From: Paenibacillus donghaensis
GTDB taxonomy: Bacteria > Bacillota > Bacilli > Paenibacillales > Paenibacillaceae
Direction of reading: 5' to 3'
Assembly (NCBI RefSeq): GCF_002192415.1
Contig: NZ_CP021780.1
Span: forward strand, 1,488,001 to 1,552,000
DNA: 64,000 nucleotides
Positions within the stretch are counted from its first letter, which is position 1. Each line of letters starts with the position of its first letter. The position numbers and the translations under genes are program-made. The notes under the pieces were generated by a model. That model had not been told where the DNA came from, made no database searches, and was given only the letters and a program-made list of their open reading frames with translations. This document shows, in pieces, positions 1-8,542 of the stretch.

Positions 1-2120
1 AGGAAAAAGTAGCACAAATGCTGCAGCTCGTAGCCTCCTATTTCATCGGATCTGGGGAAGACAGCCAGATTACCGGTCCGATGGAGTCACTCGGAATTAC
101 AGAAGAAACGGTAGCACAGGCTGGGACCGCACTAGGTCTTGGCGGTGCGGCCAAGATCATCCAGGTTCAGGAAAACCATATGAAGAATGACCGCCTGGGC
201 ATTCCGTTGATTTTCATGGCGGATATTATCCACGGCTACAAGACGATCTTTCCGGTACCGCTGGCTATCGGCAGCTCCTGGGATCAGGAGCTGGCGGAAC
301 AGAGTGCAGCGATTGCGGCTAAGGAATCGGCTGTGTCGGGATTGCATGTGACATTTGCTCCAATGGTGGACCTGGTGCGTGATCCGCGCTGGGGCCGTGT
401 GATGGAATCGACCGGAGAAGATTCGTATCTGAACAGCCTGTTTGCCCGCGCATTTGTGCGCGGTTTCCAGGGGGAGGATCTGACGAATGATTTCAGCCGT
501 GTCGCTGCCTGTGTGAAACACTTCGCCGCCTATGGTGCGGGTGAAGGCGGACGGGAATACAACACGGTTGATCTCTCGGAGCGTCAACTGCGCGAATATT
601 ATTTCCCGGCCTATAAGGCTGCACTGGAAGAGGGCTGTGAGATGGTTATGACTTCGTTCAATACCGTCCACGGTTCTCCGGCTACCGGGAACAAACCGCT
701 GATGCGCGGGGTGCTTCGCGAGGAATGGGGCTTCGATGGCGTGTTGATCTCGGATTGGGGCGCAGTGATTGAGCTGATTGCCCACGGAGTGGCCGAAGAT
801 GAGAAGGCAGCTGCTCTACTGGCGGTGAACGCGGGTGTTGATATTGAGATGATGACCTCCTGTTATCCTAAATTTCTGCCGGAGCTGGTCCGCAGCGGCC
901 AGGTGGACGAAGCATTGATCGACGAGGCGGTGCTCAGAATCCTGACGCTGAAGAACAAGCTTGGCCTGTTCGAGAACCCGCTGCGCGGAGCAGATCCTGA
1001 AGCGGAGCGTGAGGTCGTCTATTGCGACGAGCACAGAGCGGCAGCACGCAAGCTGGCTTCCAAATCTGCAGTTCTGCTGAAGAACTCCGGCATTCTGCCA
1101 CTTGAGGCGGATCGCAAGCTTGCACTGATCGGACCTTTTGCCCAGAGTACCGATATTCTTGGTCCTTGGGCCTGGAACGGCGCCGAGGGAAACATTGCTA
1201 CCCTTGAAGAGGCATTCAAAGGCAAGATTGAAGCGTCCAATCTGCTGGTCGCTCAAGGCTCCGGCATAGATACGGTAACGACAGGGCAGCTTGAAGAAGC
1301 ACTGCGGACCGCAGCACAGGCCGATGTGATTGTACTTGCACTGGGTGAAAGCTCACCGATGAGCGGAGAAGGCGGCAGCCGGGCGGATATTACCCTGCCT
1401 AAAGCACAGCTTCAGCTGATTGCCCACCTGCGCACCTTGGACAAGCCGATGGTAACCATCCTGTTCAACGGACGCCCGCTGGATCTGCACGGTGTTTATG
1501 ATCAGGTCGATGCGCTGCTGGAAGCCTGGTTCCCGGGCAGTGAGGGTGCACTGGCGATTGCGGATATTATTTTTGGTGCCGTGAATCCGTCCGGACGTCT
1601 GTCTATGTCGTTCCCGCAGGCAGTAGGACAGATTCCGGTCTATTATAATCATTTCAACACCGGACGTCCGAAGAAAGCCTCCGAGCCGGAGAACCGTTAT
1701 GCTTCACAGTATCTGGATATTCCGAATGAGCCCTTATATCCATTTGGCTTCGGCCTTAGTTATACAGAATTTGAGTATAGCCAGATGACGTTGTCTTCGG
1801 AGGAAATGAATCCGCAGTCCGCGCTGGAGGTCAAGGTAACACTCACGAATAAAGGCGTGCTGGCCGGGGAAGAAGTGGTTCAGCTCTATATTCGTGATAT
1901 TACAGGCGAAGTAGTCCGTCCAGTGAAAGAACTGAAGGGATATTCCAAGGTTCTGCTGCAGCCTGGAGAGTCGAAGCAGGTCAGCTTCATCGTTACCGAG
2001 GAGCAGCTTCGTTACCATCATTCGGACCTGAGCTTCACAAGTGATGCCGGAGAATTCGCTGTATTTGTGGGCGCGAACAGTCGCGATGCAGAAGAGAAAA
2101 GATTCCGTCTGCAGAAATAA
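1..2120 (+). CDS. Glycoside hydrolase family 3 beta-glucosidase, 5' end outside window
   Basis: Probable cytoplasmic beta-glucosidase releasing glucose from short beta-glucans. The frame is open to the window edge: codons before the ATG at 18 read EKVAQ, matching the conserved GH3 start EEKVAQML, so the true start lies upstream and ATG 18 is internal. The visible 700 residues contain the N-terminal GH3 barrel with GRVMESTGED and KHFAAYG motifs, the nucleophile region GVLISDWGA (Asp near visible residue 244), the GH3 C-terminal domain (LALGESSPMSGEGGSR) and a C-terminal fibronectin-III-like domain ending around FAVFVGANSR. No signal peptide can be judged because the start is missing. It is followed after 40 bp by a GH94 phosphorylase in the same direction, so the pair is probably one operon. 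The GH3+GH94 pairing resembles the Listeria innocua 1,2-beta-oligoglucan (sophorooligosaccharide) locus, so sophorose is a plausible substrate; this is inference. The family call itself is secure. Confidence 0.93.
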   Translation, partial: EKVAQMLQLVASYFIGSGEDSQITGPMESLGITEETVAQAGTALGLGGAAKIIQVQENHMKNDRLGIPLIFMADIIHGYKTIFPVPLAIGSSWDQELAEQSAAIAAKESAVSGLHVTFAPMVDLVRDPRWGRVMESTGEDSYLNSLFARAFVRGFQGEDLTNDFSRVAACVKHFAAYGAGEGGREYNTVDLSERQLREYYFPAYKAALEEGCEMVMTSFNTVHGSPATGNKPLMRGVLREEWGFDGVLISDWGAVIELIAHGVAEDEKAAALLAVNAGVDIEMMTSCYPKFLPELVRSGQVDEALIDEAVLRILTLKNKLGLFENPLRGADPEAEREVVYCDEHRAAARKLASKSAVLLKNSGILPLEADRKLALIGPFAQSTDILGPWAWNGAEGNIATLEEAFKGKIEASNLLVAQGSGIDTVTTGQLEEALRTAAQADVIVLALGESSPMSGEGGSRADITLPKAQLQLIAHLRTLDKPMVTILFNGRPLDLHGVYDQVDALLEAWFPGSEGALAIADIIFGAVNPSGRLSMSFPQAVGQIPVYYNHFNTGRPKKASEPENRYASQYLDIPNEPLYPFGFGLSYTEFEYSQMTLSSEEMNPQSALEVKVTLTNKGVLAGEEVVQLYIRDITGEVVRPVKELKGYSKVLLQPGESKQVSFIVTEEQLRYHHSDLSFTSDAGEFAVFVGANSRDAEEKRFRLQK

Positions 2121-2160
2121 GCAGACATATAGAGAGAGTAGAAGTGGAGGAATTACTGGA

Positions 2161-5100
2161 ATGAAAAATAACCATTTGCTTACGTTGACTGCTGGCAGTC
2201 TGACGTTTACATTTTTGCCGGGCGGAGATTTGTTTGAGGCTAAATCCGGATCTACGATGATTAATCAATGGCTTGGCAATACAGTGGACGGTTCACTCAA
2301 TAATATCTACCTGAGGCTGCATGGGGACAAGGGAATTCAGGCATTCCCATTGCTGGGTGTGAAGTCGGGCAGTCGGGTTAGCCAGCAGGGCAACCGCCTG
2401 GTGTATGCTGGTGAAGCTGCAGGTGTGCAGTATGAAGTGCTCTTCACACCAACGCAGCAGGGTGTCTGGTTCTGGGATGTTAAGCTTACAGGAAACGGCA
2501 AACTCGTTGATCTGATCTATGCACAGGACATCGGGATTGCCGATCCGGCAGCTGTCCGCAGCAATGAAGCTTATCTCTCCCAATATATCGATCACACGGT
2601 ATTTGAGGATGAGGCTCAAGGCTTCGTGGTCTGCTCCCGTCAGAATCAGCCGCAAGCCGGCGTCTTCCCTTATGTTCAGCAGGGTTCGCTAACCCGCACC
2701 ACCGGATATTCAACCGATGGCTTCCAGTTCTTCGGGTTGTCCTATAAAGAAACCAATCAGGCGCAAGCGCTCGGCCAGGCTGCCTTGGCGAATGAGGTAT
2801 ACCAATATGAATTCGCCTATACAGCTCTGCAGTCTGAGCGTGTTCAACTGGATGGAGAGGCCCAGTTCGTATTCTACGGCTGCTTCAAGCCGGATCATTC
2901 CGCTGCGATTACCGAACTGGAATTCGCTGCGGATGTTGCCGAAGCCCGTCAATCGCTGCTGGACATGGCCTTTGGAGAGAGTAAGTCCCTGAAGCCGGTA
3001 GCTGTGCTGCCATCGTTTGGTACGCCACTGCAGGTGCAGGACCTGACAGAAGAGGAATTGCACCGCTTCTTCCCTGAACGTCGTCAGGAGGAAGTGGAAG
3101 ACGGTACGCTGCTTGCTTTCTTCACGGATACCTATGAACATGTCGTGCTGAAGGAGAAAGAGCTGCGGACTGAACGTCCTCACGGCCATATTCTGATGAG
3201 CGGCGACAATGTCAGCCTGAAGAAGCCTGTAATTACGACCACCTCCTATATGTACGGGATCTTCAATTCCCAGGTTGTGGTGGGTAATACCAACTTCAAC
3301 AAAATGACCACCAATGCCAGAAACGCGCTGAATGTTCCCAAGACCTCAGGCCAGCGGATCTATGTGGAGCTGGATGGAATCTACCGTCTGCTGACCATGC
3401 CTTCCGTGTTCGAAATGGGCTTCAACTATGTGCGCTGGTTCTATAAAACGGCTGATGATCTGCTGATCATCACTAACTATACAACAGTGAATTCACCGGA
3501 AGTACGCCTGAATGTCCGTTCGGAGCAGGGCAGAGCCTATAAGTTCCTGATTACCAATCAGGTGACCATGACGGTTAATGAATATGAGCATCCTTATCAG
3601 CTTAAGGAAGAGAACGGATATGTCTCGCTGCAGGCAGATAGGGCTGCACTCAGCGCCGATGTCTATCCTGATCTGGAATACCGGATACATCTGTCCGGCA
3701 GCAGCATGACGATTGGTGATGAGTCTAAGCTCGTCAGCGGTGCAGAGCCGGGAGAAGCTTCGCTGCTGGTCATGGAGCTGACAGCCAGTAAGGATTGGAC
3801 GCTCACGGTACAGGGACTGCTGCATGGCGGCGACCTGCCGCTTGCTGAGACTGATTTTGCCGCCGAGAAGGAGTTGTACCGCAGCTTCTTGGGCAAGGTG
3901 ATGAACGGTTTCCGTCTGTCAGCTACGAAGGGGAATGAGGCAGAGCTGTTCAAAGTGAACGGTCTGGCCTGGTGGTATACCCATAATATGCTGGTGCATT
4001 ATTCGGTGCCGCATGGTCTGGAGCAATATGGCGGTGCGGCCTGGGGTACCCGGGATGTCTGCCAGGGCCCTGTGGAATACTTCATGGCTACGCAGCAGTA
4101 TGAGCAGGTACGCGCCACCTTGTTGACCATCTTCACCCATCAATTTGTGGAGGATGGCAGCTGGCCACAGTGGTTTATGTTCGATAAATATACCAAGATC
4201 CAGCAGGAAGAGAGCCATGGTGATATTATTGTCTGGCCGCTTAAAGTGCTGGGGGATTATCTGAAGGTAACTCAGGATTACAGCATCCTGGAAGAACAGA
4301 TTCCGTATACAAGCAAACACGGCTTTGACTTCACTGCGGAAACCGCCAGCGTGCTTGATCATGCTTACAAAGAAATCGGCTATATCAAAGACAATTTCCT
4401 GCACGGTACCCACCTGTCTTCTTATGGTGACGGGGATTGGGACGATACGCTCCAGCCGGCGAATGCCTTGCTGAAGCAATATATGGTCAGTTCCTGGACG
4501 GTGGCGCTCAGCTACCAGGCCTTCAAGCAATTCTCGGAAGTTATGGAAGCCGTGAACGCGGATTCTGCTGCCGAGCTGCACAGTCTGGCTGATGGCATCC
4601 GCAACGACTTTAACCAGTATATGCTGCAGACTGAAGTCATTCCGGGCTTCCTCTATATGGAGAATCCGGAACAAGTGAATCTGATGGTTCACCCGAGTGA
4701 TACGGTAACCGGCATCCATTACCGGCTGCTGCCGATGACACGCAGCATGATCAGTGAGCTGCTGACACCGGAGCAGGCCGCGTCGCATTACAAGATCATC
4801 CGCGAGCAGCTGTTCTGCCCGGATGGTGTGCGCCTGATGAACCGTCCGGCCCACTATGCCGGCGGCGTAAGCAAGCACTTCAAACGCGCCGAGCAGGCAG
4901 CGAACTTCGGACGCGAGATCGGGCTGCAATATGTGCATGCTCATATCCGCTACGTGGAAGCGATGGCCAAGCTGGGCAAGGAAGATGAAGTATGGAGCGG
5001 TCTGGCCCGCATCAACCCGATTGGCATCCGCGATGTGGTGCCAAATGCCGAGCTGCGCCAGAGCAATGCCTACTTCAGCAGCTCCGACGGCAAGTTCAAC

Positions 5101-5499
5101 ACCCGTTACGAAGCGCAGGAACGCTTCAGCGAGCTGCGCACCGGTGATGTAGCGGTTAAGGGCGGCTGGAAAATTTACTCCAGCGGTCCGGGGATCTACA
5201 TGAACCAGCTGATCTCGAACGCCTTGGGCATCCGTCAGGAAGCAGGCTCCCTGATCATTGATCCGGTGTTGCCGGAGTCGCTGGACGGGCTGCAGTTCGA
5301 CTTCGAGTATGCAGGTTCTCCTGTACAGTTCGTCTACCACTTGAATAGTGGTGAGTCACGGATCGTAGTCAACGGCCAGGCTGTGGAAGCGGAGTTCACG
5401 GATAACCGCTACCGCACCGGCGGCTTGCGGATTACCCGTGAATCCTTCGATGGTGCCGCAACAGCTGCAGGCATTACTAAGGTTGAAATTTTTCTCTAA
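2161..5499 (+). CDS. GH94 phosphorylase, probable 1,2-beta-oligoglucan phosphorylase
   Basis: Large 1112-residue cytoplasmic protein of the GH94 inverting phosphorylase type. It would split a beta-glucan from the non-reducing end with phosphate, giving alpha-glucose 1-phosphate. Start chosen at ATG 2161 behind GGAGG (about 2146); an upstream in-frame ATG at 2041 lies inside the GH3 gene and is rejected. An N-terminal beta-sandwich domain is followed by a helical (alpha/alpha)6 catalytic domain. The motif GDGDWDDTLQP (residues 756-766) matches the GH94 DWND-type acid motif; Asp 759 or 761 is the likely general acid. There is no signal peptide. The length of about 1100 residues is much longer than cellobiose phosphorylase (about 800) and fits 1,2-beta-oligoglucan phosphorylases, which also sit next to a GH3 enzyme in Listeria. 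That specificity is inferred from size and neighbour, not from a specific substrate residue. A strong terminator follows at 5535. Confidence 0.85.
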   Translation: MKNNHLLTLTAGSLTFTFLPGGDLFEAKSGSTMINQWLGNTVDGSLNNIYLRLHGDKGIQAFPLLGVKSGSRVSQQGNRLVYAGEAAGVQYEVLFTPTQQGVWFWDVKLTGNGKLVDLIYAQDIGIADPAAVRSNEAYLSQYIDHTVFEDEAQGFVVCSRQNQPQAGVFPYVQQGSLTRTTGYSTDGFQFFGLSYKETNQAQALGQAALANEVYQYEFAYTALQSERVQLDGEAQFVFYGCFKPDHSAAITELEFAADVAEARQSLLDMAFGESKSLKPVAVLPSFGTPLQVQDLTEEELHRFFPERRQEEVEDGTLLAFFTDTYEHVVLKEKELRTERPHGHILMSGDNVSLKKPVITTTSYMYGIFNSQVVVGNTNFNKMTTNARNALNVPKTSGQRIYVELDGIYRLLTMPSVFEMGFNYVRWFYKTADDLLIITNYTTVNSPEVRLNVRSEQGRAYKFLITNQVTMTVNEYEHPYQLKEENGYVSLQADRAALSADVYPDLEYRIHLSGSSMTIGDESKLVSGAEPGEASLLVMELTASKDWTLTVQGLLHGGDLPLAETDFAAEKELYRSFLGKVMNGFRLSATKGNEAELFKVNGLAWWYTHNMLVHYSVPHGLEQYGGAAWGTRDVCQGPVEYFMATQQYEQVRATLLTIFTHQFVEDGSWPQWFMFDKYTKIQQEESHGDIIVWPLKVLGDYLKVTQDYSILEEQIPYTSKHGFDFTAETASVLDHAYKEIGYIKDNFLHGTHLSSYGDGDWDDTLQPANALLKQYMVSSWTVALSYQAFKQFSEVMEAVNADSAAELHSLADGIRNDFNQYMLQTEVIPGFLYMENPEQVNLMVHPSDTVTGIHYRLLPMTRSMISELLTPEQAASHYKIIREQLFCPDGVRLMNRPAHYAGGVSKHFKRAEQAANFGREIGLQYVHAHIRYVEAMAKLGKEDEVWSGLARINPIGIRDVVPNAELRQSNAYFSSSDGKFNTRYEAQERFSELRTGDVAVKGGWKIYSSGPGIYMNQLISNALGIRQEAGSLIIDPVLPESLDGLQFDFEYAGSPVQFVYHLNSGESRIVVNGQAVEAEFTDNRYRTGGLRITRESFDGAATAAGITKVEIFL

Positions 5500-5534
5500 T
5501 CTAAGATGGATTATTAGCAAGCACCTATGATGAA

Positions 5535-5569
5535 AGATGGAGCAGATTGAATCTGCTCCATCTTTTTTT
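5535..5569 (+). terminator. Rho-independent terminator after GH3-GH94 operon
   Basis: Perfect 14-bp inverted repeat (arms 5535-5548 and 5550-5563, AGATGGAGCAGATT) followed by a run of seven T. It ends the GH3-GH94 transcript. Confidence 0.9.
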
Positions 5570-5642
5570 GTTATAAATGTTGAGTTTGATGGGAGGAATG
5601 GTATGTTGCCTGAAATGTGTGAAGTAAAAAGATGCAGTTTCG

Positions 5643-5960
5643 GTTGCTACTTAGCTCCCGATAAGGATGTACAAGGCTACACTAGAACTTTTAGAGAAAT
5701 TAGATGCGAAACTGCATCTAATTTCAGCTGAAACTCATGTTAACGGGCAAATAAGTGCAAATCTGCAACTAATCTCGAGTAAACCGCTTCTTGAGCGCTC
5801 CAAATCCGAAATTAGATGCGCTTTCGCACTTATTTGCTCCAAAACGGAAAAAATCAGCGAATTAGATGCGTATTTGCACTTAAATCGGTGGGTGCTCTGA
5901 TGTGGCAATCCAGCAGCTAAGTCTTTGCGGCTCATATCCTGCGAAGGCCTAAGCAGTAAC
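5643..5960 (+). mobile_element. Tetrad element copy A (full length, 318 bp)
   Basis: Non-coding element with inverted ends GTTGCTACTTAGC (5643-5655) and CCTAAGCAGTAAC (5948-5960). It is flanked by a near-perfect 8-bp duplication, CAGTTTCG at 5635-5642 and CAGTTTCA at 5961-5968. Inside are four 20-bp palindromic units starting at 5701, 5752, 5813 and 5862 (spacing 51, 61, 49); the first is TAGATGCGAAACTGCATCTA. Joining the flanks rebuilds another unit (AGATG-CAGTTTCG-CAACTA), so this copy sits inside a unit of an older copy. Short open frames across it are by-products of the repeats. This is the reference copy for the family. Confidence 0.8.
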
Positions 5961-6019
5961 CAGTTTCACAACTAATTGTTCGGCCCCCTAGTGATGGAGC
6001 TGAGTCTGTGTAGTTATAT

Positions 6020-8371
6020 TCACAGTTCCATCGGCGGACCTGATCTCGGACTGGAACCAGAGCTGGAGCTGTTCTCCCGGTATTGGCCGGGCGTCATGCC
6101 TTCCTGCTTGCGGAAGGAGCGGATGAAATTCTGCGAGTTGTTGTATCTCAGCTTGGCTGCGATGTCCTTGATCGGCATATCGGTTTCCTCCAGCCATTTC
6201 TTGGCCATCTTGAACCGGTACATGGTGAGATATTCGCTGAAATAATATTGCGTCTCCTTGCGGAAGACACTGCTGATATAGTTCGCATTGTAATGAAGGC
6301 GGGAAGCACATTCCTCAAGCGTAAGATCAGTATCATAGCCGTGCTGCACCAAATCGATGATTTTCTCGGATATATTATGGTATTGCGCATTCTGGCGGCT
6401 GTTGAAGATCTTGATCATCGGATAGATGACTACGCTCCAGAACCAGTCCTCAATCTCGGCTACAGTATGCAGGTCCAGCAGCTCCTCGAACAGCGAGCCG
6501 TTGGCATGATAGATCTGGCTGAGGCTGATACCCGATTCCTGCATCATAACCAGCGTGTTGTTCAGCAGCCGGGTGAGCGGGATCTGATATTCCTGCGGGG
6601 ACAGCTCCAGCGCGAAGATCGATTTGAACAGCTGATGGACCAGTTCCTTGGCCTTGTCGGCTTCGGCAAGCTTAATGGCATCCATCAGATCGTTCTCCTT
6701 ATGTACCGGATAGTTCAGGTTCAGGTAATGCTTCCCGGAGTTGATGTTCTCGTACTGAATGATGACGCCCTTGCCCAGCTTGATACGGTGCTTCAAGGCT
6801 TCCACACCTTCGCTGTAGGCTATCGACAGCTTGTGGAAGGAGTTGAACGGCAGGCTGAGGCCAATGCTGACCTGCAGCTTCAAGTAAGTATTGATCTGCT
6901 GCTGCAGCCGCTCCGTCAAGGAATACAATGTCTTATGAAAAGACTCCGTGTTGCCGTCTGTGCTGCCGATCAAGGTGACAATCGCATGGTCCATAATGAC
7001 CGGTGCCAGCCGCTGGTCCGGGCAAACCAGCTCCTCAATGATATTGTGGGCGGCGAAGAGCAACAGGTTCAGATCTTTTTTCTCATAAGGGGAATCCTCG
7101 GAGAAATCAATCGACAGCGTAAGGACCGCCATGTTCTTCCATTCCTCCAGCTGGGTGCCATAACCGAATTGCTCCAGCTCCTCCATTAGCTCGCGTTTCT
7201 TGATGCTGCCGTGATAGGCCTTGATCAGGAAAAAGGATTGCAGCTGCTGGATATGCTGGCGGACCTCGTTCTCCAGCTGTGTTTTGGACTGAAACAGATG
7301 GTGCACCTGCTCGCCGATAATCTGAAACTCATTGGTATGTCTGGAGCGGACGTCGGCCTTGCGCTGGCCCATCTGGTTAAGCAGCCTTTCGATAGGGGTA
7401 TACATCCGTCGTGAGCCCAGCCAGGCCAAGAGAATGGACAGCAGCAGCATCAAGGTGCACACATAGATGGTATAGGTGCCGATTTTGTCCGATTCTTTCG
7501 TCAGACTGTCAATGGAAGTCACGGACAGATAGACCCAGCCGTTAAGCTGGGAGCGCAAATAGGAAACCGAATAATCCTTGCCGCTCATCGCCGTTGTAAA
7601 TTGCCCGGAAAGGTTGGCCGGATCAGAGATAACTGCTGTGTCCAGGAATCCGCTCTGCTTGACAGACTTGCCGATCAGCGAACGGTCCGGGTGCAGCAGA
7701 ATCGTCTGGTGCTCATCGAGCACCATAATGCTGTCCAGCGGTTCTACATCGGAATTAATGAAGTCCTGCAGACTGCAGGCCGGAATATTGGCCATCGCGA
7801 GCCCGTATTTCTGCAGCTTGGAGGTGGGCAGCTTCTTGATCAGGCTAATGGTGTAATCGCATCCGGTGACACTGAGACTCTCCTCGCTGTAGAACCAGGA
7901 GGAAGGGCTCAGCACCCAAGAGCTGTCTTCAGAGTTATTCATCAGATCGGTCAGCTGCTTATAATCCTTGTATTGATCCAGCCTGTAGAGGCCGGAGTTC
8001 TTGACCATCCAGTTCTGCCGCTGATTGAGCAGAATCACATCCTCCAGCTTGGTGTCGAAGGACTGCATATTGCGGATTTCGTTTCTTAAATCGTTATAGA
8101 GAATGAAATCGTTTACATCAAGCGGGTTGTCCAGTGCTTTTTTTAATACCGTTGAGCTCACGACTTGGTTTAAAGTTTGATTGACAGTAGTCAGCTTATG
8201 TTCTACATTTGAGTTAATTTGTAAAATGAGCTCCATTTTGCTTTTGTTAACATTTTTTTGAATTTCGCGGGAAGATGTGAGATAAGAGAAGGAGCCGATG
8301 AACAGCACAGGCAATGTGCTGATGACAAAGGCGAATAAGGTTAGTTTGGTTAGAAAGCTTAATGATCTCAC
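6020..8371 (-). CDS. Membrane-anchored AraC-family transcriptional regulator with extracellular sensor
   Basis: Single-protein sensor and regulator, divergent from the binding-protein gene at 8543 and likely its controller. After a short cytoplasmic start there is a membrane segment (LTLFAFVISTLPVLFIGSF). A Cache-like extracellular region of about 260 residues follows, then a second membrane segment (YVCTLMLLLSILLAWLG), a HAMP-like linker, a long middle domain, and a C-terminal AraC double helix-turn-helix of about 100 residues (DLTLEECASRLHYNANYISSVF, then MPIKDIAAKLRYNNSQNFIRSF region). I chose GTG 8371 because AAAGG lies about 10 bases upstream of it; a TTG at 8407 would add 12 residues but has no ribosome site. 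The protein is about 783 residues. Similar regulators in Paenibacillus commonly sit beside sugar ABC transporters, and the inducer is probably the imported oligosaccharide. The 3' end lies 52 bp from the duplication flanking tetrad copy A. Confidence 0.88.
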   Translation of the reverse strand: MRSLSFLTKLTLFAFVISTLPVLFIGSFSYLTSSREIQKNVNKSKMELILQINSNVEHKLTTVNQTLNQVVSSTVLKKALDNPLDVNDFILYNDLRNEIRNMQSFDTKLEDVILLNQRQNWMVKNSGLYRLDQYKDYKQLTDLMNNSEDSSWVLSPSSWFYSEESLSVTGCDYTISLIKKLPTSKLQKYGLAMANIPACSLQDFINSDVEPLDSIMVLDEHQTILLHPDRSLIGKSVKQSGFLDTAVISDPANLSGQFTTAMSGKDYSVSYLRSQLNGWVYLSVTSIDSLTKESDKIGTYTIYVCTLMLLLSILLAWLGSRRMYTPIERLLNQMGQRKADVRSRHTNEFQIIGEQVHHLFQSKTQLENEVRQHIQQLQSFFLIKAYHGSIKKRELMEELEQFGYGTQLEEWKNMAVLTLSIDFSEDSPYEKKDLNLLLFAAHNIIEELVCPDQRLAPVIMDHAIVTLIGSTDGNTESFHKTLYSLTERLQQQINTYLKLQVSIGLSLPFNSFHKLSIAYSEGVEALKHRIKLGKGVIIQYENINSGKHYLNLNYPVHKENDLMDAIKLAEADKAKELVHQLFKSIFALELSPQEYQIPLTRLLNNTLVMMQESGISLSQIYHANGSLFEELLDLHTVAEIEDWFWSVVIYPMIKIFNSRQNAQYHNISEKIIDLVQHGYDTDLTLEECASRLHYNANYISSVFRKETQYYFSEYLTMYRFKMAKKWLEETDMPIKDIAAKLRYNNSQNFIRSFRKQEGMTPGQYRENSSSSGSSPRSGPPMEL

Positions 8372-8542
8372 AGGATTCAACACCTTTACGTATGCAGAAG
8401 TAGTCAACTAATCTAATTGTATGCAATGCAGGCAATAATCACAATAATCATCTCGCCTAAGGATAATCATCTTCTCTAATTATGACTTCGGATTGCAATA
8501 TCTTCAAGGGATGGTATTAATTTGTATTAGGGGGAAGCAGAA

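Noticed and set aside
2041..2160. N-terminal extension of the GH94 protein into the GH3 gene
   Set aside because: It overlaps the end of GH3 in another frame; the GGAGG site points to ATG 2161.
3919..5340. Long reverse-strand open frame of 473 residues
   Set aside because: It is the complementary shadow of the GH94 gene, whose catalytic motif and domain order are clear.
5701..5881. CRISPR-like array of palindromic 20-bp repeats
   Set aside because: Units vary, the inter-unit sequences are conserved between copies rather than unique, there are only four units per locus, and no cas genes are present.
5667..5900. A 77-residue open frame rich in KLDAKLHLISAE-like repeats
   Set aside because: It lies wholly within tetrad copy A and is produced by translating the palindromic units; frames in the other copies are interrupted and no ribosome site is present.
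6083..7189. Forward open frame of 368 residues opposite the AraC-type gene
   Set aside because: Shadow of the regulator gene; no ribosome site or family resemblance.
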